NCBI RefSeq assembly: GCF_013141765.1
Contig: NZ_WHOD01000050.1
Span: 1 to 64,000, forward strand
Direction: 5' to 3'
DNA length: 64,000 nucleotides
Source of the DNA: Paenibacillus foliorum
Lineage (GTDB): Bacteria; Bacillota; Bacilli; Paenibacillales; NBRC-103111
In this document: piece by piece, positions 52,601 through 61,840 of the stretch
Layout of the letters: each line of letters begins with the position of its first letter
Position numbering within the stretch: the stretch's first letter is position 1
The notes under the pieces: model-generated
Databases searched by the model: none
Told to the model about the DNA's origin: nothing
The model's input: the letters and a program-made list of their open reading frames with translations, nothing else
Program-made: the position numbers and the translations under genes

Positions 52601-54717
52601 TGTTTGCCAATACGGTAATGGAGCTCTTGCTTCTGCTCCTTCGAAACAAGGGAATAAACGGCTTGATGTACACGGTCATGCAGAAACTTATAGGATGCCG
52701 TCTTGTAGTCAGATTCGGTTTTTTCCAATGGTACGACCAAGCCTTCATGAATTGCAGTAGTCAAATAGGCTTCCATTTGCTCAACAGACATGGAAGATAT
52801 TAATGTCAGCAGCTCGAATGAGAACATCCTTCCTATGCAAGAAGCATGCATAAGCAAAGACTGCGCCGGAGGGGGCAGTCTGCGGATTCTATGGATCATG
52901 AGTTCGATTACATTATCTGCTATATGCCCGAATTCTTTCAATTGATGAATATTCCATTGCCACTGACTGTTCTCGTAATTAAATTCAAGCAGCTGTTGAT
53001 CGTAAAGCGAATGCAAAAATTGTTTGGTAAAGAAAGGATTACCTTTCGTTTTTTGCATCACTAAGGAAGCGAGCTCCTCTAGTCCCTGCTTAGAATTAGG
53101 CTGAAGACTATCCTGTAGCATCTGCTTGATCTCGTTAATATTTAATAGCCGAAGATGAAGGTGAGTGACATGGATATTCGGCATACGATCCAGTTTATCA
53201 ATCGTCCAACGAAGCGGGTGGGCATCGGTAATTTCCTTCTCTCGATAAGCGCCAATAAATAGGAGATAAGGAGAATATGAAAGAGCAGCCAGATCTTGAA
53301 TCAACTGTAAGGAAGAATTGTCCGACCATTGTAAATCATCGATAAAAATGATAAGGGGCTGTTCCTTTACTGCAAAAACTTCTAAAAAGTGTAGCAAAGT
53401 ATGTAAGAAACGATTATGTATTTCATCAGGAGGCAGCTTAGGGAGCGGGGGCTGCTTGCCGAGTATTTTCTCCATATCAGGGATCATATCAACAAGTACT
53501 TGTCCATTCGGGCTGACAGCATGCTCAAGCTTATTTTTCCAAACTACAAATTCGTCTTCAGGTCTTGTTAGCACATACTGGGTTAGCTGCTGACCAGCTT
53601 CATTAATGGCTTGAAAGGGCGTATCTCGGCTGTACTGTTCGAATTTACCAGAAATGAATAGGACATTCTCAAGTTGAATTGATTGTTGAAACTCATGAAT
53701 AAGGTAGGACTTTCCAATCCCAGACATACCTGAGATAAGTACCATTTGGTTATTGCCTAATAAGGACCGCTTATAAGCTTCCTGTAGCTCCTCCAGTTCT
53801 GATTTTCGACCATACAAGGCTTCGGAAATTCGGAATGTATCGGAAACAGCGTAGGAGTCGGCCATATTATCAAAGTCAAGGTGACCTGCTTGAAGTAAAC
53901 GTTCTTGACAGGTTTCCAGATCGCGTCTTAATTCGAATACGCTTTGGTAACGAGACTCAGGCTGTTTGGCTAAACATTTCATGACTATGTCAGAAATCGG
54001 CTTAGGGACGTTGTAAGGGAGATCTGAGGGAGCAGCAGGTTCCTTGGCCATATGATGATGAATAAGCTCGGATACATCTTGTGAAAGAAAAGGGAGTCTG
54101 CCGGTCAGCATTTCATAAAATACTATACCAATGGAATATATATCGGTCCGGAAATCAACCTGACGATTCATACGCCCAGTTTGCTCAGGAGCCATATAGG
54201 GAAGACGGCTATCTGGATACATCTTGGGTTCGTATACATAGGAATTGTCAGCAGGAATATGAAGCAGATCGTTAAAATCGGTGATTTGAACTTTCAGATT
54301 TTCTGAATCTACGATAAATGCATGAGATGTGAGATTCAAATGGATGTTTTTGGAATGATGCAATTTAAGTAAAACAGCCGCGCAAGAAATGGCCAAACGC
54401 AAAAAAATCTTAATTTCCAATTGACCGGAAGTTAATAGATGTGAGAGTGGTTTGCCGGCTGAATATTCCATGTAAAGGTGGAAGGTCTCGTTATAAGACT
54501 CTAATCGCAGTGGTTTAATCATGTCGTCCAAATGTAACTGTCGACTATTTTCATATTCAGCTGTTATCCATTGTACTTCTTGCTGTGAGGGATATTCGGT
54601 ATTTAACATTTTGATCCAACAAACTTCTTGGGTGGCCGGATTACTACCTCGATAAATGATAAATGGCTCGTGATCGTACATTATATGTAATTGATATTCA
54701 TTTAGTATTAATGACAA
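49609..54717 (-). CDS. giant pseudokinase / AAA ATPase / GAF / histidine kinase protein
   Basis: 1702 residues. An N-terminal protein-kinase-like domain (about 5-275) lacks catalytic residues: the HxD motif is HLN (His126, Asn128) and DFG is DFN (Asp147-Asn149), though APEQTGRMNRQVDFRTDIYS is conserved. A MalT/AAA ATPase follows (Walker A SGMSGIGKS, Lys336; Walker B LIIFIDDLQWSD), then a long helical-repeat region (about 800-1290), a GAF domain (about 1310-1480), coiled coil, and a Spo0B-like phosphoacceptor helix with His in SQHELINNVQT and an ATPase domain (N-box MNNLLKNAVEAV, STKPETTNSGLGL). Known relatives are called trifunctional kinase/ATPase/sensor kinases. No regulator gene is adjacent. 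Confidence 0.9.
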   Translation of the reverse strand: MSLILNEYQLHIMYDHEPFIIYRGSNPATQEVCWIKMLNTEYPSQQEVQWITAEYENSRQLHLDDMIKPLRLESYNETFHLYMEYSAGKPLSHLLTSGQLEIKIFLRLAISCAAVLLKLHHSKNIHLNLTSHAFIVDSENLKVQITDFNDLLHIPADNSYVYEPKMYPDSRLPYMAPEQTGRMNRQVDFRTDIYSIGIVFYEMLTGRLPFLSQDVSELIHHHMAKEPAAPSDLPYNVPKPISDIVMKCLAKQPESRYQSVFELRRDLETCQERLLQAGHLDFDNMADSYAVSDTFRISEALYGRKSELEELQEAYKRSLLGNNQMVLISGMSGIGKSYLIHEFQQSIQLENVLFISGKFEQYSRDTPFQAINEAGQQLTQYVLTRPEDEFVVWKNKLEHAVSPNGQVLVDMIPDMEKILGKQPPLPKLPPDEIHNRFLHTLLHFLEVFAVKEQPLIIFIDDLQWSDNSSLQLIQDLAALSYSPYLLFIGAYREKEITDAHPLRWTIDKLDRMPNIHVTHLHLRLLNINEIKQMLQDSLQPNSKQGLEELASLVMQKTKGNPFFTKQFLHSLYDQQLLEFNYENSQWQWNIHQLKEFGHIADNVIELMIHRIRRLPPPAQSLLMHASCIGRMFSFELLTLISSMSVEQMEAYLTTAIHEGLVVPLEKTESDYKTASYKFLHDRVHQAVYSLVSKEQKQELHYRIGKQMLQSVNSEEQSDQLFVMTNHLNLGKELLTLTREKELLIDLNIQASKKAKANTAYETALKYVTHSLQLLDKNSWICQYESSYTVYAELAELEYLCGHFEAAKRSFQRILNQARTQLEKADVYNLMIVLYTNLGMHELAMNIGLEGLRLFGITIHPKANKALIMWEMAKTKWNMGSKKPEELFNLPPMTDLVQCAVMKLMVNLIPPTYYLNSNLYVYLMLKMFNYSLRNGNSEGSALSYSTYGVITSSIMGNLDGGVRYGEVGLRLSDANDRLPIKSKVYFGHGAFSSNIKQHIKTHIDYLKQAHSFGVEAGDFVYAGYSIAFSFFLRLFKGDPLSAVYEETNTYHPFVLRSQDKDTIYILMAMQRFILFLMNKDNLSPNTLSVNKSCLFINPEELEQLQSFSNKSPIHTYYALQLMTCFLLDNLEEARGIMEAAEENLQTVFGLIHVHLHYFMSSLVMTALYSTASKAEQRLYDKKLNSYLKFFKKWSDHSPENFLHLKMLMEAEINRIYGNHLLAAEQYEQAIFYANKHNFIQYEAIAYECAAKFYMQTGKLKITKTYLLEAKTLYSQWGAVRKVTHLEEKHPYLINRSVSDQAIIDASTMAKASHALSNEAVFLKLLESFMSIVIENAGAEKGLLLLMREQSLYIEVEKIPGQSFRALHSIPLDAYNQAAITTIQYAIRMEQPVLLHDAALSEMFGKDEYIQRCRPKSLLILPIMKLGKMIGLLYLENNLASHVFQEQRLDTVKLLTAEIAGTIENAKLYSNLEYKDYKLQLLEEQEKNIRLQLDEKERWVQSSEATMLNIRKSQHELINNVQTVHALLMMNKYDMAKDYISVWCKEIVQQSVVNSIKFPVLGVVLNNISLSCISNKIDLQVSGHLECSFERLTLPISYFSSIMNNLLKNAVEAVPQEDLLRTVRLTIEEHDQTYKLSVFNSGSIIEEQHCSHIFDKGFSTKPETTNSGLGLHIAQNYLLHYGGSIECNSVEGSGTTFTVHFMKK

Positions 54718-54981
54718 GCAAGTAGCCTCCGATACATTACGATTGCCTTCATTTTACTTTTTACTGGAATAGTAAGCAATATAAATTTACAGAATGTTAC
54801 AAAAAACTACAAAAATCGTCACGAGGAGAGGTGCCGGAAAAAGAAGAGCCTATAGATTTCTAAATTGTGATATATTTCACACTATACGAAATATGTAATA
54901 AAAAGGATGTACTCTCTATTCGTAGTGTACTATAATGTCGAATGATTGAAAAATTATACATAGAGAGAGGATGGATGAGCT

Positions 54982-57123
54982 GTGCAGTTGAAAAAAACAA
55001 TCACTTCCGCACTTATTTGCTGTTTATCGTTCAGCACAAGTTTGTCTGCAGCATGGGGGGCCGAAGCAGCGCCGAACACATTTGCCGACTTAAGCGGCCA
55101 CTGGTCTAAAGCTGATGTCGAGTATTTGGTAGGTAAAGGCATTATTGATGGGGTGGAGGTAAATGGACAGCGATTAATTATGCCGGATAAGAGCATCACT
55201 CGTGCCGAGTATATTAAAATACTGGTAGGTGCATTAGGAAGTAAGAGTACGGATACCCAGACAGATTCTTTTAAAGACGTAAGCGCAGCACACTGGGCTT
55301 ACAAGTACATTGAGACAGCTAAAAAAGGAGGCTTGGTTGACGGATATGAGGATGGCAGCTTTAAGCCTGACTCCCAAATCTCGCGCGCTGAGCTTGCAAC
55401 ATTGCTTGTACGGGGCTATCAATTAAAAGAACTTAAGGAAAGCGCAGTAGCGTTTGCCGATCTTTCTGCTGATTTTTGGGCGTTTGGCGCGATCAAAACG
55501 GCCGCTTCCAACAAATTGATCGAGGGTATATTAGAGAATGGTCAAATATTATTTAAACCTTCAGTAGCAGCTACTCGTGCCGAATCGGTTACAGTTATTG
55601 CACGATATTTAAAATCACAGGAAGGCTACGCACTTGTTCCCAAGGAAACACCTGAAATAACACCGGAACCGAATGAAGCAGGTAATACTGGGAATGCATC
55701 CGGGGGAACAACGAGTCGTCGCAATGACAATAGAAACTATGGAATAGAAGTTAATTTAAGTGGAGCAGATTTGATTGCTTCAATTGGCAAAGGCAGTCCA
55801 ATTAAAAATACCGACGGTCAAGGAAACACCCTTGAATTGACAGGGTTGAATCTGGCCGGATTTAAAGGCTCTTCCTCAGACATTAAAATTGAGATGGAGC
55901 TTCCGGAAAATACTTTCAAATTGAGCAATACGGTTGTGCCCGGGGTGACTGGCCCTGTAATTGAATTTAGCACTAACGGATACTCATTTACGAATGCAAC
56001 GCTCTCCTTTGATGTCGGATCCATTGCGAGTAAAGCCAATTTGATTGCAGCTTACTACAATGAAGTTACACATAAGTTTGAGTTCTTAAACTCCACTTAT
56101 AACGCTGCCGACGACACGCTAAGCTTTAGCACTAATCATAATAGTAAATATGTATTGATCGACAAGCTGGGCTGGGAGCAGGCCTGGAAGAATAGCTTAT
56201 CGGTAACCTCAGGTGTGTATAAACCGTATATCGACTATGCTTTTATTATCGATAGCTCTGGCAGTATGACGAGTACGGACCCTCAGAACCTTCGGAAAAA
56301 GGCGGTAACGGATCTTGTATATAAACTTAATCATAATCCGAGCTCGCCATTAGTACCTGAGAGCATCACTGTAGCTGATGTTGTTTATGGCAATATAGTC
56401 CATAACAACCATGTATATAGTGAGTCAGACCGTGCGGCAATCATTGATTTTGACAACTCAGCTCGGTTGGTTTCCACCTTTTCTGCGGATGGAGCTACCG
56501 TTGCAAGTGCCGTATACAACATTGACAGCTCTGGCGGAACGCATATTTTCTCTGGGTTGAAGCTTGCGTTCGATGAGTTTAACCGTAATGGGGATGCCGA
56601 TAATCGCTGGATTGCTGTATTGTTAACCGATGGACAGGATGGCAGCAATGTTCCTCCGGATTGGAATATGATTCAAACTGCCTATGGTAAAGGAGTTACT
56701 TTGGTGACCATGGGTTTGAGCGGCTCGGTGGATAAAGTGTATTTGGAAAAAATGGCGCTGCTCGGTGGGGGACAATACTTCCATGTGCAGACATCAGCCG
56801 AATTGGAATCGTCCTTTAAAACAGTTGTTGAAACCACGAGACATAATGAGTTCATCGATGCGGATGGTGACGGAATTGATGATTACTATGAAGTCACTGG
56901 AATGCTGTTGGAGAACGGAATGCTTGTAAAGACAAGCATTGATCCTGCTTCAGGAAAAGATACAGATAATGACGGGGCTAGCGACGGTGAGGAGATGGGT
57001 CAACCAGTGGATGTGATTATTACCGCAGACATGGTGCCTTCAGGCAGTGAGCTCATCGGAAAAACGGTTAAAATGTTTAAAAATATCAAAAGCATGCCGA
57101 CCGATGCCACAGATAAACCTTAA
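54982..57123 (+). CDS. S-layer-anchored VWA-domain protein
   Basis: 713 residues, GTG start. Signal peptide (to AWGAEA, about residue 30), three SLH domains (about 32-215, with TRAEY and SRAEL motifs) for cell-wall anchoring, a Pro/Glu-rich hinge, a beta domain, then a von Willebrand A domain (about 420-620) with a complete MIDAS DSSGSM and DGQDG, and a C-terminal stretch with DADGDGIDDYYE and DTDNDGASDGEE calcium-loop repeats. It would present an adhesion or interaction module on the cell surface. Divergent from the giant kinase-like gene; a TATAAT at 54931-54936 lies in the shared 264-bp region. Confidence 0.92.
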   Translation: MQLKKTITSALICCLSFSTSLSAAWGAEAAPNTFADLSGHWSKADVEYLVGKGIIDGVEVNGQRLIMPDKSITRAEYIKILVGALGSKSTDTQTDSFKDVSAAHWAYKYIETAKKGGLVDGYEDGSFKPDSQISRAELATLLVRGYQLKELKESAVAFADLSADFWAFGAIKTAASNKLIEGILENGQILFKPSVAATRAESVTVIARYLKSQEGYALVPKETPEITPEPNEAGNTGNASGGTTSRRNDNRNYGIEVNLSGADLIASIGKGSPIKNTDGQGNTLELTGLNLAGFKGSSSDIKIEMELPENTFKLSNTVVPGVTGPVIEFSTNGYSFTNATLSFDVGSIASKANLIAAYYNEVTHKFEFLNSTYNAADDTLSFSTNHNSKYVLIDKLGWEQAWKNSLSVTSGVYKPYIDYAFIIDSSGSMTSTDPQNLRKKAVTDLVYKLNHNPSSPLVPESITVADVVYGNIVHNNHVYSESDRAAIIDFDNSARLVSTFSADGATVASAVYNIDSSGGTHIFSGLKLAFDEFNRNGDADNRWIAVLLTDGQDGSNVPPDWNMIQTAYGKGVTLVTMGLSGSVDKVYLEKMALLGGGQYFHVQTSAELESSFKTVVETTRHNEFIDADGDGIDDYYEVTGMLLENGMLVKTSIDPASGKDTDNDGASDGEEMGQPVDVIITADMVPSGSELIGKTVKMFKNIKSMPTDATDKP

Positions 57124-57157
57124 TAAGACCTCTAGAAGCTGAATAAATTGAAAAAAT

Positions 57158-57186
57158 ACAAACCGTAAAATCAAGGTACGGTTTGT
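57158..57186 (+). terminator. intrinsic terminator
   Basis: 10-bp stem ACAAACCGTA (57158-57167) with 57177-57186, ending in GTGTTTTTTT. Confidence 0.75.
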
Positions 57187-57285
57187 GTTTTTTTGTTATG
57201 TTCTTTTAAGGGGATTTGTTTAGGGAATAATTTGTTATATAATGCTTTTATATAATAGAGATAATCTGAAAGTGAGGAACCAGAG

Positions 57286-58185
57286 ATGAAGATTGCCATA
57301 ACTGGCGGTTCCGGTTTTGTGGGTCGCCATTTGACTCAATATTTTTTAGAACGCAAACATTCCCTAATCATAATCTCCCGGAAACGTCAAGCATCGAAAC
57401 ATCCATTAATTCGATATGCTACTTGGTCGGAACTCGAGAAGGATGTTAAAGTGATGGAAGGCACGAATGCCATAGTTAATCTGGCGGGAGAATCGATAAA
57501 TCAGCGGTGGACGAAGGCGGCGAAGGAAAGAATTCTACAATCAAGGCTTGAAACGGTAGGGCAAGTCGCTGATATTGTGAACCGTATGCAGAACAAGCCA
57601 TCTGTTGTCGTCAATGCATCAGGGATCTCCATATATGGTACTTCTGAGAAGGCTTCCTTCGTGGAACACAGCGAACCGAATGTTATGGACTTTTTATCAG
57701 GGGTAGTCGAACAATGGGAACGGGCAATGGATCAAATTCAACAGACTCGTATAGTTAAACTGCGACTTGGAATCGTGCTGGGCAATGATGGTGGCGCATT
57801 TCCCAAAATGATGACACCCTACAAGCTTGGTATCGGAGGTCGAATTGGCAGCGGTAAGCAAGTCATGTCCTGGATACATATAGAAGATTTATGCAGATTG
57901 ATCGAGTTTTGTATTGAGAATGAAGATATTATCGAGCAGATCAATGCAACCGCTCCACACCCAGTATCCAATGACGAGTTTGGCCGAGCGTTAGCTCAAA
58001 CGATGAACAAATCACACCGAATACCGGTGCCTGCATTTATGATGAAGCTGATATTTGGTGAGTTATCCACCCTGATCCTTGATGGTCAACGAGTGCTTCC
58101 ACTGCTGGCTGTAGACTATGAGTTTCAATATAAATATCCGGTTATTGAATTGGCATTAAAGGATTTGGTTAAAAAACAAACTTAA
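57286..58185 (+). CDS. TIGR01777-family (YfcH/SDR39U-like) epimerase-like protein
   Basis: 299 residues. N-terminal Rossmann motif GGSGFVGRHL with NAD(P)-binding pattern, central NLAGESINQRWTKAAKERIL characteristic of this family, ASGISIYG at the SDR Ser/Tyr position, LRLGIVLGNDGGAF, and a C-terminal DUF1731 domain with QRVLPLLAVDYEFQYKYP. An NAD-dependent epimerase/dehydratase relative with unknown substrate. Ribosome site GTGAGGA, followed by a hypothetical gene after 54 bp. Confidence 0.92.
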   Translation: MKIAITGGSGFVGRHLTQYFLERKHSLIIISRKRQASKHPLIRYATWSELEKDVKVMEGTNAIVNLAGESINQRWTKAAKERILQSRLETVGQVADIVNRMQNKPSVVVNASGISIYGTSEKASFVEHSEPNVMDFLSGVVEQWERAMDQIQQTRIVKLRLGIVLGNDGGAFPKMMTPYKLGIGGRIGSGKQVMSWIHIEDLCRLIEFCIENEDIIEQINATAPHPVSNDEFGRALAQTMNKSHRIPVPAFMMKLIFGELSTLILDGQRVLPLLAVDYEFQYKYPVIELALKDLVKKQT

Positions 58186-58239
58186 CAAACTACCTGATGG
58201 AAAAGTTAGGTTAGGAATTGAATGAAAAGAGGTGGCAGT

Positions 58240-58560
58240 ATGATCCAATACGGGTCAGATGATCATTCAGATTTGATATTTCAACGATTACACGCATCAA
58301 TAGAGCCGCGGGACAGTCAATGGGTTGATGTAGAACTGAGCTTTGAACTGTCGCCGGAGAGTGTTATGCCTACAGATTTATTGGATTTAACCGCGCTGCT
58401 TGTTTGCACCCATTCAGGTGAAATTTTCCAGATTGTGCCGCAAGATGAGGGCCGTGATTGTGAGTATCAATTTACTGAAACTGAAAAGGTGCAGCTGCGT
58501 CAGTACTATGAGACTCAGGTAAAGCCTAAGCTGCTTCAGGTGGTCAGCGCTGAAGTATAG
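58240..58560 (+). CDS. hypothetical protein, 106 residues
   Basis: From ATG 58240 with AGAGGTGG 5-7 nt upstream. A soluble, acidic protein: RLHASIEPRDSQWVDVELSF at the start and a helical end FTETEKVQLRQYYETQVKPK. No family recognised. It follows the epimerase-like gene and converges with topB. Confidence 0.65.
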   Translation: MIQYGSDDHSDLIFQRLHASIEPRDSQWVDVELSFELSPESVMPTDLLDLTALLVCTHSGEIFQIVPQDEGRDCEYQFTETEKVQLRQYYETQVKPKLLQVVSAEV

Positions 58561-58561
58561 A

Positions 58562-58597
58562 AAAGAGGAGCGGGCGAATTTCGCCTCACTCCTCTTT
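58562..58597. terminator. bidirectional terminator overlapping the topB end
   Basis: 9-bp stem AAAGAGGAG (58562-58570) with 58589-58597, plus an inner GGCGA/TCGCC stem; T-run after. The topB stop codon (58586-58588) lies inside it. Confidence 0.8.
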
Positions 58598-60757
58598 TTG
58601 TTTTTGCAGCGCTGCCTTTAAGGCTTCTTCCAAGCTGGATCCAATAGTAGTATTATCGCTAAATTGCTTAATCATCTGAGCAGAGTTTCGCTTGGCGGCT
58701 TTTCCGCCCTCCCGCGGCCCATCAGTAAGCATTTCAATCACATTACAGTGGCGGCATTGCGCATATTTGCCTGCTTTTCCTGTGTGTATTTCCATCTTTT
58801 TATGACACTGGGCACAACGCTTGTTAGACAGCTGAGGCTCTGAAGCCCGTTTGTAGCTGCATTCACGATCTATACAAACGAGCATTTTTCCCCGCTTGCC
58901 TTTGATCTCTTGTAAGTTTTTGCCGCACTCTGGACATTTGGAATGAGTCAGGTTATGCGGTTTGTACTCAATGCTGCTTTGCTTCACAAGACGCACCATG
59001 TCAGTAGTTTGACCCCGTATCGCTTGAATAAAATCCTTCATGCTTCCTTTACCTTTGGAAATGCGCTCCAGCTCTTGTTCCCATTTGGCGGTTAGCTCAG
59101 GGGAACGCAGCGCGGGTACTACAAGCTCTATTAGCTGTGCCCCTTTACCTGTTGGCTGCAGCGTGTTCATTTTGCGTTCAATGGTATCGGTGGACAGCAG
59201 CTTTTCAATGATGTCGGCACGTGTAGCTGGAGTGCCAAGACTATGCTTTTCCATAACGGAGAGCAGTGCAGCTTCTGTATAACGGGAGGGCGGCTTAGTC
59301 GCACGCTTATCCAGGCTGCAGCGTGCTTCGCGAAGCACATCTCCTACCTTTAGAACAGGTAGCGCTTGCGTGCCATGTAGTTCATCCTCGGCTTGTCCTT
59401 CAGCATCGCTGTCAGCTGAATCAGAGAGGCTAGACGCAGCAGAGCTATCCTGGCCATACACAGCCTTCCAGCCGATATCCTTCGTGACGCGGCCTTTGGC
59501 ATAGAAGCTTTCCCCAGCCAGCTCAACCGTAACAGATGTTTCATCGTAGCGGAAGGCTGGGTAGAATATAGCTATAAATCTGCGGGCTATCAGATCGTAC
59601 AGCTTGCGTTCATCGGCGCTTAACGTATGAAGCAGGGGAGCCTGCTCTGTTGGAATGATCGCGTGATGGTCGGATACCTTACTGTCATCGGCAATCCGTT
59701 TGGTGACAGCTAAAGGCTTGCGCAGCAGCGGTTTAACAAGAGCGGCGTACGGCTGAACACTGATGCTTTCCAGTCGTCCCTTTAATGTAGGAACCATATC
59801 CGAGGTCAGGTATCTGGAATCTGTTCTTGGATAAGTAACTATCTTATGCTGCTCATATAGCTTTTGCAGCACATTGGAGGTCTGCTTAGCAGAAAAGCCG
59901 TATTTGCGGTTGGCATCCCGCTGCAGCTCGGTTAAATCATAGGCGAGTGGATGCGGTTCGCTTTTCTCTGTTACCCTCAGCTGTGTAACCTTGGCTTGGG
60001 CACCCTGCATCTTGGCCAGAAGTGTATCTGCAGCTGCTTTGTCGAACAATCGTCCGTCCGTCTGCTGCTTGCCTCTCCACATGGCTTGGAAGCCTCCCAG
60101 CTGTGCCTTGAGCAGCCAGTAATCCTGAGATTGAAACGATCTGATTTCTTTCTCGCGGTCCATCATCATGGCGAGGGTAGGTGTCTGAACTCTGCCGGCA
60201 GCAAGCTGTGCATTGTATTTGCAGGTTAGCGCACGAGTAATATTCAACCCGATTAACCAATCGGCTTCAGCTCTACACACTGCCGCTTGGAATAAGGCAT
60301 CGTAGTCACGACCAGGCTTCAGCTTAGCAAACCCGTCCAGGATGGCTTTGTCCGTCTGGGAGGAAATCCAGAGGCGTTGGAATGGCTTGCGCCACCGGAT
60401 TAGCTCCATAATCCACCGGGCAACAAGCTCGCCTTCGCGTCCAGCATCGGTAGCAATTATCAGCTTGTCAAAATCACTTCGTTGGGCAAGCTGTGAAATT
60501 GCACGAAATTGAGGGGTTGTTTCTTTGATAACTTTCAGCTTCATCCGTTCTGGAAGCAGGGGGAGATCCTCAAGCTCCCACGTTTTATATTTGGTATCAT
60601 AATCCTCCGGCTCAGCTAACGTGACTAAATGTCCTAGAGCCCATGTAACGACATATTTAGGTCCTTCTATAAAGTGCTTTGACTTCTGATGGCAGCCAAG
60701 CACGCGTGCAATTTCCTTAGCAACACTCGGTTTTTCTGCAAGTACTAGTGATTTCAT
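58586..60757 (-). CDS. topB: DNA topoisomerase III
   Basis: Type IA topoisomerase that unlinks DNA strands during replication. 723 residues, close to B. subtilis TopB (727). Toprim domain with LVLAEKPSVAKEI and ATDAGREGE; core with catalytic Tyr309 in VTYPRTDSRYL; C-terminal zinc-ribbon-like stretches CPECGKNLQEIKGKRGKML and CAQCHKKMEIHTGKAGKYAQ. The insertion after residue 430 (SSAASSLSDSADSDAEGQAE) is a low-complexity acidic loop. Ribosome site AAGGAG upstream of ATG 60757. Confidence 0.95.
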   Translation of the reverse strand: MKSLVLAEKPSVAKEIARVLGCHQKSKHFIEGPKYVVTWALGHLVTLAEPEDYDTKYKTWELEDLPLLPERMKLKVIKETTPQFRAISQLAQRSDFDKLIIATDAGREGELVARWIMELIRWRKPFQRLWISSQTDKAILDGFAKLKPGRDYDALFQAAVCRAEADWLIGLNITRALTCKYNAQLAAGRVQTPTLAMMMDREKEIRSFQSQDYWLLKAQLGGFQAMWRGKQQTDGRLFDKAAADTLLAKMQGAQAKVTQLRVTEKSEPHPLAYDLTELQRDANRKYGFSAKQTSNVLQKLYEQHKIVTYPRTDSRYLTSDMVPTLKGRLESISVQPYAALVKPLLRKPLAVTKRIADDSKVSDHHAIIPTEQAPLLHTLSADERKLYDLIARRFIAIFYPAFRYDETSVTVELAGESFYAKGRVTKDIGWKAVYGQDSSAASSLSDSADSDAEGQAEDELHGTQALPVLKVGDVLREARCSLDKRATKPPSRYTEAALLSVMEKHSLGTPATRADIIEKLLSTDTIERKMNTLQPTGKGAQLIELVVPALRSPELTAKWEQELERISKGKGSMKDFIQAIRGQTTDMVRLVKQSSIEYKPHNLTHSKCPECGKNLQEIKGKRGKMLVCIDRECSYKRASEPQLSNKRCAQCHKKMEIHTGKAGKYAQCRHCNVIEMLTDGPREGGKAAKRNSAQMIKQFSDNTTIGSSLEEALKAALQKQKEE

Positions 60758-60860
60758 ACATACTCCTTATAAGGGTTTTATTTAATAGTGGACTGATCTC
60801 ACAATATGTTCAAGATTACTGGAAAAAGAAGCCTTTGTCCATTTTGCAGCAGATAAACTA

Positions 60861-61700
60861 TTAATTCTTCCAGTATAAATCCCTATAATCCGATGGTGTC
60901 ATACCCTCCTGCTCCAGAAAACGCTTGTTAAAATAGCTCGTGCTAGGGTAGCCCGAATCCAAGGCAATCTGACGGATCGTAACCTCCCGCTTTTCTAATA
61001 ACCATTGCTTGGCTAATTGTAATCTGCATAATGTAACGAAGGTCATGGGTGTCATTTGAGTTACTTTGCGGAACAGCTTGCAGAAATAATAGGTGCTGAC
61101 CTCTGCTTGTCCAGCCCAATACTCTAATTCGAAGGGCTTGCAAGCATCCTGCTGAATCTGCGGCAGCAGATGTAGTATTCGATTGGTAGTTTCTTCGTTC
61201 TTGTTAGTGGATAACGGCTCTGCTTGATTGACAAACTCAGCGATCACAGAATAAGTCAATGTGGATAGTCGAGTCAGCCTATAAAATGTGTTTTCCTCTG
61301 CTTCCAACAATAGCTCATGATAAGCTTGCTCCAAAGGCTTCCACTGACGAACGGTCCATAGATGAGAACGATGTAAGCCTCTCTCCAGTAGATAATCCTT
61401 CAGCTTTGAACCATAGAAATGCATCCACCGTACCTCCCAGGGGTCATCCTGACTGGAGTAATAGCGTTGTTTCTGCATGGGGAAGTACAAGAATGCATCT
61501 CCGGCTTGCAAGGTGTAGGTTTGGTTCTCTGCGACTAAAAAGCCTTTGCCTTTTACTATCATATGAAGGCTGAAATTGTTCAGGGCATTTTCCTGACGGT
61601 CAACAGAATGCCAGGGGGCATCCATATACCAGCCAACGGATTCCGGTAAACAAAAAAAGGCATGGTCAGCCAAGGTTGGGAGTGAGCGCTGGCGCTGCAT
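60861..61700 (-). CDS. AraC-family transcriptional regulator
   Basis: 279 residues from ATG 61700, behind AGGAGG (10 nt); an open frame continues to 61754 without ribosome site. N-terminal cupin-like sensing domain (HMIVKGKGFLVAENQTYTLQ, then AGDAFLYFP), C-terminal double helix-turn-helix (LEYWAGQAEVSTYYFCKLFR and IRQIALDSGYPSTSYFNKRF). It is divergent from the oxidoreductase/aldo-keto reductase pair and probably controls them in response to a sugar-like ligand. Confidence 0.9.
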   Translation of the reverse strand: MQRQRSLPTLADHAFFCLPESVGWYMDAPWHSVDRQENALNNFSLHMIVKGKGFLVAENQTYTLQAGDAFLYFPMQKQRYYSSQDDPWEVRWMHFYGSKLKDYLLERGLHRSHLWTVRQWKPLEQAYHELLLEAEENTFYRLTRLSTLTYSVIAEFVNQAEPLSTNKNEETTNRILHLLPQIQQDACKPFELEYWAGQAEVSTYYFCKLFRKVTQMTPMTFVTLCRLQLAKQWLLEKREVTIRQIALDSGYPSTSYFNKRFLEQEGMTPSDYRDLYWKN

Positions 61701-61840
61701 ATCAAAAGAACCTCCTACGTTAATTAAAGACAATATTGTTGTATAGGTGCGCAAAAAGTTTCTATATTCATATTAAATTTTGTTTTCTATAATAGCAATA
61801 TAGTCTTATTTAATATATTTCATAAGGAGTTGGAGATGTA

